Source of the DNA: JAZIHH01 sp036678685
GTDB taxonomy: Bacteria; Bacillota; UBA4882; UBA10575
Reading direction: 5' to 3'
Assembly (NCBI GenBank): GCA_036678685.1
Contig: JAZIHH010000021.1
Coordinates: forward strand, 1 to 48,236
Length of the DNA stretch: 48,236 bases
Shown: positions 42,105-48,236 of the stretch, in pieces
How positions within the stretch are numbered: the stretch's first letter is position 1
Layout: each line of letters begins with the position of its first letter
Notes under the pieces: generated by a model
Databases searched by the model: none
Seen by the model: the letters and a program-made list of their open reading frames with translations, nothing else
What the model was told of the DNA's origin: nothing
Program-made: the position numbers and the translations under genes

Positions 42105-42226
42105 TTTAAAAGCGATCACCTATCGTTATAAACAGAAATTGTAGGGGGTGTAAGTCGCGATTTAGATTTGCTTTAAATCTTTTAGTTGACAGTTAAATAT
42201 GGAGAATAACGTGAAGGAGGAGAACA

Positions 42227-43483
42227 ATGAGGAAAATATTGCTTTCCATAGGGTTAATAGTAAGTTTGTTTGTAGCAGGGTCAAGCGCGGCGGCGAATCA
42301 AACGATAACCTTCTGGCAGGCCGGTGGAAACGAGCAAATGATCCAATGCATGCGGGGTTTGATTTCCCGGTTTGAGCGGGAAAACCCCGGGATTACCGTT
42401 AAGTACCAAGTGATTCCCTGGGCGGAGGATCCTCATTTGCAGTATCAAACAGCGCTTATCGGTGGAAATATGGCCGATGTTTTCAGTTTGGGCTCCCCTA
42501 AACAACTGCATTTTGCGGAAGCGGGTTTTCTGGAACCGTTGGATCAATACATTTCCCCGACTTTACTTGAGGATTTAAGCAGGGCAACGGTTGAACGGGT
42601 AACTTACGATGGGAAATTGATTGCCCTGCCCTGGTATGTTTCGGTTCGTTCCTTGTTTTACCGGAAAGATTTGTTGGCTGAAGAAAACATTCCGGAACCA
42701 ACCACTAGTTGGACATGGGAAGAGTTTGTCACTTACGCGAAACGCCTGACTAAAGACAGGGATGGCGACGGCCAAATTGATCAATATGGGTTCGGCACCA
42801 CCGGTCTGCATGTCTCCCAATACCAGCCTTTCCTCAGACAGAACAATGCTGATTTCCTTGATGAGGAAAACTGGGTGGCTACAGCTGATGACCCGGCTGC
42901 CATCGAAGGTCTGCAATTTTATATTGATCTAATTCGTAAACACAAGGTGGTTCCTCCGGGAATCAGCACTATTGACCTGCATGATATACAGAGAATGTTC
43001 GCCAACGGGCGGGTTGCCATGTTTATGGACTGCGAAGAAACTGCTCAGGCTTTTGCCAACGAACCCGAGTTGAAAGATAAATTCGGCGTCGGGCTGCTGC
43101 CGCATAATAAAAGCCATGCTGCTTTCGCAGGAATGGATGTCATCAGTGTTTGGAACGGGTCGAAAAATAAAAAGGCCGCTGCTAAATTTGCCGAGTTTTT
43201 AGTATCACCGGAAGCGATGGCGGAATATTGTAAAGTTTCCGGTTTTTCACCGGCAAGAGCGTCTCTCATAGAAGATACGGATTTTGCTACGCCTCTACGC
43301 CGCGCCTTTATGGAACAAATGCAACTCGGGGGTTACTTCTATTATGCTTCCCCCAATTCCTCAGCCTTTAGCCGTCACATACGGGTACAAGTCCAGAGGG
43401 CGATTGAGGGTGAGCTGTCCGTTGAGGAGGCGGCCGCGGAAATCCAGAGGCTGCTTACCAGGGAGCTTGCGCGGCGGCGATAA
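42227..43483 (+). CDS. Sugar ABC transporter substrate-binding protein
   Basis: A 418-residue solute-binding protein of the MalE/UgpB cluster. AAGGAGG precedes ATG 42227. The signal peptide (MRKILLSIGLIVSLFVAGSSAA) has no Cys near its end, so the protein is cut by signal peptidase I and would float free in a periplasm, unlike the lipoproteins of single-membrane Firmicutes. The body contains ITFWQAGGNEQMIQCMRGL, DVFSLGSPKQLHFAEAGFLE, IALPWYVSVRSLFYRKDLL and FGVGLLPHNKSHAAFAGMDV, all typical. A stable hairpin follows the gene. The two permease genes come next; the ATPase gene is absent and must be elsewhere (as for MsmK-type partners). Confidence 0.92.
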   Translation: MRKILLSIGLIVSLFVAGSSAAANQTITFWQAGGNEQMIQCMRGLISRFERENPGITVKYQVIPWAEDPHLQYQTALIGGNMADVFSLGSPKQLHFAEAGFLEPLDQYISPTLLEDLSRATVERVTYDGKLIALPWYVSVRSLFYRKDLLAEENIPEPTTSWTWEEFVTYAKRLTKDRDGDGQIDQYGFGTTGLHVSQYQPFLRQNNADFLDEENWVATADDPAAIEGLQFYIDLIRKHKVVPPGISTIDLHDIQRMFANGRVAMFMDCEETAQAFANEPELKDKFGVGLLPHNKSHAAFAGMDVISVWNGSKNKKAAAKFAEFLVSPEAMAEYCKVSGFSPARASLIEDTDFATPLRRAFMEQMQLGGYFYYASPNSSAFSRHIRVQVQRAIEGELSVEEAAAEIQRLLTRELARRR

Positions 43484-43526
43484 ATAGATAAATAGATTTA
43501 CAAAACTGTAAGTTCGCGATCGGAGT

Positions 43527-43559
43527 ATCCCGAAAACCCTCACACAGGGTTTTCGGGAT
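43527..43559 (+). repeat. Intercistronic hairpin after the binding-protein gene
   Basis: ATCCCGAAAACCCT (43527-43540) and AGGGTTTTCGGGAT (43546-43559) form a perfect 14-bp stem with loop CACAC and no T run. Such hairpins protect the binding-protein message or cut down transcription of the permeases. Confidence 0.8.
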
Positions 43560-43604
43560 CCCCTGTTCGAACTGATTATCTTTTCAGAAAAAAGGGTGGT
43601 TTTA

Positions 43605-44525
43605 GTGAAAAAAAGTAAGAGTCAGGGAGAAAAAGGCAGTAAAATTCGTAAAATTGGACAAATCCTTGAATGCTACACTTTTCTTGCCCCTGCTTATGTT
43701 ATTTTTGCTCTTTTTATCTTTATTCCAGTCGGCCGGTCGGTTTATCTTAGCTTGTTTGAATATAGTCTTTTGAGTATGCGTGCCCCCTTTTTTGTCGGGT
43801 TTGAAAATTATATAGAAATGATTAATGACAAAGTATTTTGGACATCTTTGAAAAACACGGCCGTATATGTATTGGGAACAGTGCCGGTCCGGTTAGCTTT
43901 GAGCTTGTTTATTGCTGTTTTATTAGACTCAGGACGTTTGTACTTTAGAAACTTTTTCCGGATATGTTATTTCTTACCGGTTGTAACCTCCATGGTTGCC
44001 TGTGCTATTATTTGGCGGTTGATCTTTGATGCCGGTCCGGCCGGCATAGCCAACCGGTTCATTGGTCTTTTTGGCGGCACTACTAAGGGATGGTTGGCCG
44101 ATTCGAGCCTGGCAATGTTATCAGTGATTATTATGAGCGTATGGAAAGATTTAGGATATTGCATGATGATTTACCTTGCTGGTTTACAGGGAATATCTCC
44201 TGAATTATATGAGGCATCGAGTATTGATGGTGCCACAGGCTGGCAGAAGTTTTGGTATGTAACTTTGCCGATGCTGAAACCCACAACCTTTTTCATTGTC
44301 ACCACACAAATAATCTCATCTTTTCAGGTTTTCACCCAGACCTATGTGATGACCGGGGGAGGGCCTGGATACAGCACAACCACGTTAATAAATTACCTGT
44401 ACCAATTGGGATTCAATGAATATCGTATGGGATACGCAAGTACAGTAGCATTTATGCTCTTTGTCGGATTATTAGTTTTATCAGCAATTCTACGTCGTGT
44501 TTTTCAGGCTGAAGAATTGTATTAG
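43605..44525 (+). CDS. ABC sugar permease, MalF/UgpA type
   Basis: A 306-residue membrane protein; GTG 43605 is preferred as AAAGGGTGG lies 5 bases before it (GTG 43596 is an alternative). There are six hydrophobic segments, the first as FLAPAYVIFALFIFIPVGRSVYL. The conserved EAA loop that contacts the ATPase is ELYEASSIDGATGWQKFWYV (pattern EAA-x3-G). It pairs with the next gene to form the channel for the sugar carried by the protein at 42227. The gene is 121 bases after that gene, behind the hairpin. Confidence 0.94.
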   Translation: MKKSKSQGEKGSKIRKIGQILECYTFLAPAYVIFALFIFIPVGRSVYLSLFEYSLLSMRAPFFVGFENYIEMINDKVFWTSLKNTAVYVLGTVPVRLALSLFIAVLLDSGRLYFRNFFRICYFLPVVTSMVACAIIWRLIFDAGPAGIANRFIGLFGGTTKGWLADSSLAMLSVIIMSVWKDLGYCMMIYLAGLQGISPELYEASSIDGATGWQKFWYVTLPMLKPTTFFIVTTQIISSFQVFTQTYVMTGGGPGYSTTTLINYLYQLGFNEYRMGYASTVAFMLFVGLLVLSAILRRVFQAEELY

Positions 44526-44554
44526 GTTCCTTCAGTCTGGCAAAATTTCTGGGG

Positions 44555-45484
44555 GTGAAAAACTTGCAGCAAAATAGTTCTTCGACAAAACTGCGTTCTA
44601 TATCAGCAACTAGTTTACGAATGAGGAGAAAAAAAGATAGTTCCCGCCACCTAGAACGGTTGTGGAGGGTGCTCAAACATTTATTTCTCGCCGTTGGAGC
44701 GGCCTTTATGATTATTCCTTTTTTGTGGACCATTTCCACTTCATTAAGCCCGGACTCGGTAGTGATCAACTTTGATTTAATTCCGAAGACGATTACCTTT
44801 GAGAATTATGTACGGGCCTGGAATTTCCCCCGGGTCTTTGATGAATCGGTTAATTTCGGAACCTTCTTTCTAAACAGTGTAATTGTGGCCTTTTTCACTA
44901 CGTGTTTAGGAATTTTAATTGATTCTTTAGCCGGTTTTATTCTGGCCCGCCGTAATATACCGGGAAAGGATTTATTATTCTACCTGGCACTTATGACTTT
45001 AATGATTCCCTTTCATGTGGTGGCGGTTCCCATGTTCTTGTTTGTTAGAAACCTAGGATGGCTTAATACCTATCAAGGACAGATTGTCCCGTTCATTGCC
45101 AGCGGGTTTGGAGTGTTTATGTTTAAACAGTTTTTTCAAAGCATTCCAATGGATCTGGAAGACAGTGCCAAAATTGACGGTTGTTCCTTAATACGCATTT
45201 ATTTTTCCATCATGTTGCCTCTGGCCAAACCGGTAATTGGCACGATGACGATTTTTAAAGCCATGTGGTCATGGAATTTGTTTTTATGGCCGCTCTTAAT
45301 CATCAACAATATAAAGTACAAAACTGTGCAATTGGCCTTAACAATGTTTAGGGGTTTGAATGTCACGCAATGGGGTTTGTTATGCGCCGGAATAACCATT
45401 GCTACTCTTCCTATCATTATTTTATACCTGTTAATGCAGAATATGTTCGAAAAAGGAATCACAATGGGGGCTGTTAGGGGATGA
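44555..45484 (+). CDS. ABC sugar permease, MalG/UgpE type
   Basis: A 309-residue membrane protein with start GTG 44555 or, more likely from the GGGGGTGA ribosome binding site, TTG 44564. About 40 charged N-terminal residues precede the first hydrophobic segment (LFLAVGAAFMIIPFLWTIST). The EAA loop is LEDSAKIDGCSLIRIYFSIM, the pattern of the second permease of carbohydrate uptake systems. It forms a heterodimer with the MalF-type permease. The last codons overlap the start of the GH3 gene (ATGA), so they are translated together. Confidence 0.93.
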   Translation: MKNLQQNSSSTKLRSISATSLRMRRKKDSSRHLERLWRVLKHLFLAVGAAFMIIPFLWTISTSLSPDSVVINFDLIPKTITFENYVRAWNFPRVFDESVNFGTFFLNSVIVAFFTTCLGILIDSLAGFILARRNIPGKDLLFYLALMTLMIPFHVVAVPMFLFVRNLGWLNTYQGQIVPFIASGFGVFMFKQFFQSIPMDLEDSAKIDGCSLIRIYFSIMLPLAKPVIGTMTIFKAMWSWNLFLWPLLIINNIKYKTVQLALTMFRGLNVTQWGLLCAGITIATLPIIILYLLMQNMFEKGITMGAVRG

Positions 45485-47160
45485 AAAAAATGCAGTGGCC
45501 ATTGGTTACCGATGGCTGTATAGAGAAGACTCTCAAGAACATGAGCCTGGAAGAAAAGATCGGACAAATGATGGCTGTGGGCATGCCTGGGAAATATGAG
45601 GGGGTTCTCTCCGGGGAAATGGTGGAGATGATTGAAGGTTATCACGTGGGCGGCGTGATCATAATGGCCAGAAACGCCAATGCTTACACTGTAATGAGAG
45701 AATATACGGCCAAAATACAAGAAACAGCGGCGCAAACCGGCGCTGTTGCCCCCCTGTTTATCCTGGCCGACCAGGAGGGCGGAATTGTTATGCAGATAAC
45801 GGAAGGCGCCACTCTCTTTCCGGGAAACATGGCCTTGGGCGCTGTTGGCGATGTGGACTGTGCTTACCGGGTGGCCAAAGCTATAGCTACAGAGTCGCTG
45901 GCCGCCGGAATCAATATGGTAAACGCACCCTGCCTGGATGTGAATACCGAGCCCGATAACCCCATCATCGGCCTGCGTGCCTTTAGTGACAGCCCGGATT
46001 TAACCGGAAAGCTCGGTGCGGCAATGATCCGGGGTTTTGAAGAAGCAGGTGTAGTCAGTTGCGGAAAGCATTTTCCCGGGCACGGCGGTTCTGATCTCGA
46101 TACTCATTTGGCCTTTCCGGAATTGAACCTTTCCCGGCAGGAAATGGATGCCCTTCACCTGCCGCCTTTCCGGGAGGCAGTTTCCGCCGGGGTTTCGTCC
46201 ATTATGACTTGCCATATTAACTATCCGGCCCTCAGCGGGGAAAAAGGAATACCCGCCACCTTGTGCCCACGGATTTTAACGGATTTGCTCCGGGAGACCA
46301 TGAAATTTCCGGGAGTAATCATCACCGATTGCTTGGAGATGGATGCTATCAAAAAGTGGATCGGATGCACCAAAGCTGCTGTGGAGAGCATTAAAGCCGG
46401 AGCGGATATAGTACTTTTCAGTCATACCCCGGCTGAGCAGAAAAAAGCTTTTTACGGCATTTTACAGGCGGTTAAAACAGGGGAAATTCCCGAAGCACAA
46501 ATTGATAATTCGGTCCGACGGATTTTGGCGTTAAAACTAAAAAAGTACGGATTGTGGGAAAAAGCCTATATGGAGGGGATTGTTTCTTCCGCACAGCATC
46601 TGGCGTTGGAAGAAGAAGCCGCGGCACGGTCTGTTACTTTGGTCCGTAATGAGGACGGGCTGCTCCCCTTGCCGGCGGGTTCTGATAAAAAAATTGCCGT
46701 TATTTATCCAGAGAATATGCCGTTGTTGCGGGAAGAGGATCTTCATGATGACGACGCCGGCCTAATCGTGACCGAAATCCGGAAAAGGTGTCCGCAGGTT
46801 GCAGCGGTTAGGGTTAACTTGCCTCCGGGTCCGGAAAATATCGATTCGGCGTTGGCGGCAGCGGAGGAAGCGGATTACATCATTGTGGCCACCTCAACGA
46901 AAACCATAACCCAGGAGAAAGCCCAGGGTTTATTAGTGCAAAAACTTCTGGCCACCGGGAAACCGGTGATTGCCGTTGCCGTTCGTAACCCTTATGATCT
47001 GCGTTCCTATCCTGAAGTTCGTACTTATCTTACAACTTACGGGTATCGACCCTGTTCGATCCGGGCGATGGCGGCCGTTATTTTCGGCGAAAAAAAGCCC
47101 GCCGGAAAGCTGCCTGTATCCATAGGAGAATTGCACCCCCGGGGCCATGGTCTTTCCTGA
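45481..47160 (+). CDS. GH3 beta-N-acetylhexosaminidase (NagZ-like)
   Basis: A 559-residue glycoside hydrolase family 3 protein overlapping the permease gene by 4 bases. The TIM-barrel domain (residues 1-345) has ILADQEGGIVMQI, GKHFPGHGGSDLDTHLAFP (the Lys-His/Gly-His loop with the His of the NagZ Asp-His pair) and GVIITDCLEMDAI with the catalytic Asp nucleophile. A second alpha/beta domain fills residues 370-555. There is no signal peptide, so it works in the cytoplasm on imported sugars, most likely removing terminal beta-GlcNAc from chito- or muropeptide-derived oligosaccharides. Its place at the end of the importer operon supports that the ABC system carries an N-acetylglucosamine oligosaccharide. 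Confidence 0.92.
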   Translation: MKKMQWPLVTDGCIEKTLKNMSLEEKIGQMMAVGMPGKYEGVLSGEMVEMIEGYHVGGVIIMARNANAYTVMREYTAKIQETAAQTGAVAPLFILADQEGGIVMQITEGATLFPGNMALGAVGDVDCAYRVAKAIATESLAAGINMVNAPCLDVNTEPDNPIIGLRAFSDSPDLTGKLGAAMIRGFEEAGVVSCGKHFPGHGGSDLDTHLAFPELNLSRQEMDALHLPPFREAVSAGVSSIMTCHINYPALSGEKGIPATLCPRILTDLLRETMKFPGVIITDCLEMDAIKKWIGCTKAAVESIKAGADIVLFSHTPAEQKKAFYGILQAVKTGEIPEAQIDNSVRRILALKLKKYGLWEKAYMEGIVSSAQHLALEEEAAARSVTLVRNEDGLLPLPAGSDKKIAVIYPENMPLLREEDLHDDDAGLIVTEIRKRCPQVAAVRVNLPPGPENIDSALAAAEEADYIIVATSTKTITQEKAQGLLVQKLLATGKPVIAVAVRNPYDLRSYPEVRTYLTTYGYRPCSIRAMAAVIFGEKKPAGKLPVSIGELHPRGHGLS

Positions 47161-47205
47161 CGGACCCGAATGGAGCAATATAACTTGCAACAAAGGAGAG
47201 GAGTA

Positions 47206-48236
47206 ATGATGAGAAGACTATCTTGGGGTTTGCGGTTGTTTTTAGTCTTACTTTTGGGACTCTGCTGCGTGCAGATTTCGGCCCAAGGAACAGAGGAGGA
47301 ATTCCGGAATGGAATTTGGGTTTGGGGTCAAACGGTAAGGGAATTTGGACCCAACGGGGCGGAAATTATTGCCGAACATCTTGAGGAGTTTGGATTCAAA
47401 GACCTTTTCTTACTGGTTAAAGGGAATACCGGTACTTTGAGTTACCCCAGTGAAGTGGGTTTGGCGGGCGTGCGTGAGGGCGACCGCGATATTCTCCGGG
47501 AAATGCTGGACGCCGCCCACGCCAGGGGGATAAAAGTCCATGCCTGGTACGTGGTGAACGGTGACCGGGTCTTTGTTGACGAGTACCCTGAGGAAGGAAT
47601 GGGTCATTTCCAATATGGACTTGAACAGGAGCGGGTCAATCCGGCTTCACGCAAATACCGGGATTATATGAAAGCTTTGATTGCCGAAGTTTTAGAAAAG
47701 TACGAAGTCGATGGAATTCATCTGGACTATATCAGATATCCCCATGCGCTTTTAGGTTTTAGTGAACAGGAGATAGCCGCGGCGAAGGCGGCAGGCGTTA
47801 ATATGGAAAAAGTAAAAAACCTGATCAACCGGACTTTTTATGAGCCTGGGGACAACACGAGTATTTTCCGGGCTTATGAAAATAGAGACCCGGATGTTAT
47901 CAAGTGGTTTGAATTACGAACCGGTTATATAACCAGCTTTGCTCAGGAAATAAAAGAAGTGGTCGAGGCCTGCGGGCGCCCTGTTGTCTTTTCCGCCGCT
48001 CTGATGCCGGAAGGCGCGACCGGAGATACCACCGCGTACGTACATTACGGACAGTGTTACCGGGAGGCAGGGAAGATTTTCGATCTTTTGGTGCCCATGG
48101 CCTATCATGCCGCCTACTCAAAACCTCCGCGTTGGAGCGCAACAACTGCGGATGCGGCAAAAAACATCGCCCGCGGAAAGACCGCTGTTTATGCCGGGAT
48201 TCAAGCCTATGAGCTTAAAGGAAGCAGAGAAATATC
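47206..48236 (+). CDS. Secreted GHL10-type glycosidase-like protein, cut by window end
   Basis: The frame from ATG 47206 (AAAGGAGAGGAG upstream) stays open to the end of the window, 343 codons. Residues 1-24 are a signal peptide (RRLSWGLRLFLVLLLGLCC, then VQISA). The body is a TIM barrel of the GHL10 family (DUF187-like glycosyl hydrolases): NGIWVWGQTVREFGP, FKDLFLLVKGNTGT, ARGIKVHAWYVVNGD, YEVDGIHLDYIRYPHA and VVFSAALMPEGATGD. It matches the C-terminal half of the protein at 34406 at every one of these blocks. It begins 45 bases after the GH3 gene, so it may belong to the same operon and act on the envelope-side polysaccharide before import. Confidence 0.85.
   Translation, partial: MMRRLSWGLRLFLVLLLGLCCVQISAQGTEEEFRNGIWVWGQTVREFGPNGAEIIAEHLEEFGFKDLFLLVKGNTGTLSYPSEVGLAGVREGDRDILREMLDAAHARGIKVHAWYVVNGDRVFVDEYPEEGMGHFQYGLEQERVNPASRKYRDYMKALIAEVLEKYEVDGIHLDYIRYPHALLGFSEQEIAAAKAAGVNMEKVKNLINRTFYEPGDNTSIFRAYENRDPDVIKWFELRTGYITSFAQEIKEVVEACGRPVVFSAALMPEGATGDTTAYVHYGQCYREAGKIFDLLVPMAYHAAYSKPPRWSATTADAAKNIARGKTAVYAGIQAYELKGSREI

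Noticed and set aside
1..48236. CRISPR arrays, tRNA and rRNA genes
   Set aside because: No regular direct repeats with spacers, and no tRNA-like or rRNA-like stretches noticed in any intergenic region. A tRNA or Rfam scan would settle it.

Overview
The window looks like a chromosome segment of an uncultured or little-studied anaerobic member of the Firmicutes (Bacillota) with a double membrane. Most genes have strong AGGAGG-type ribosome binding sites, many start with TTG or GTG, and the families (RpiR, ROK and DeoR regulators, MsrAB fusion, ISLre2 and IS256 elements) are usual for Clostridia-like genomes. Against a single-membrane cell stand a secreted protein (36945-39182) whose C-terminal part reads as an outer-membrane beta-barrel ending in Phe, and a sugar-binding protein (42227-43483) with a signal peptide but no lipobox. 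Halanaerobiales, Negativicutes and Limnochordia are known diderm Firmicutes. Limnochordia-type is my guess and is inference only.

Layout. 1-8.3 kb: a poly-Gly lipoprotein, a Crp/Fnr regulator, a divergent DUF6485-like/TraB pair, a HyuA-like protein with an HDAC-family deacetylase, a HEPN/MNT pair and an amidohydrolase. 8.4-10 kb: an intact ISLre2-family element with a 9-bp target duplication. 10.1-12 kb: DeoR regulator and PfkB kinase. 12.1-13.5 kb: an intact IS256-family element, also with a target duplication. 13.7-21 kb: nucleotidyltransferase, N-acetylhexosamine-kinase-like protein, GalE, homocysteine methyltransferase, a small minus-strand gene and a GH94 disaccharide phosphorylase. 21.2-24.3 kb: glutamate dehydrogenase, DinB-like protein, MsrAB. 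24.5-28.2 kb: ROK repressor with a three-site operator, ROK-type kinase and PIG-L deacetylase. 28.3-29.9 kb: a second HDAC-family gene destroyed by an ISLre2 element and a later deletion. 30.2-34.2 kb: RpiR regulator and three-gene transhydrogenase. 34.4-39.9 kb: four secreted proteins, three sharing a module of about 170 residues. 40-48.2 kb: ceramidase-like protein, SIS protein, sugar ABC importer without its ATPase, GH3 hexosaminidase and a truncated GHL10-type hydrolase.

How the parts fit. Much of the window can be read as uptake and recycling of N-acetylated sugars: import of an oligosaccharide (42.2-45.5 kb), cytoplasmic cleavage by GH3 or phosphorolysis by GH94, GlcNAc-1-P formation by the NahK-like kinase, UDP-sugar formation by the nucleotidyltransferase, epimerisation by GalE, and deacetylation and phosphorylation by the PIG-L and ROK enzymes. 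None of these substrates can be proved from sequence alone.

The most unusual block is 34.4-39.9 kb. A repeat module resembling pseudomurein-binding repeats is fused to a glycosidase-like barrel in one protein and to a putative outer-membrane barrel in another, and stands alone in a third. This suggests a wall-to-outer-membrane attachment system analogous to, but different from, the SLH-OmpM type. The glycosidase member has a stop codon in what should be its signal peptide.
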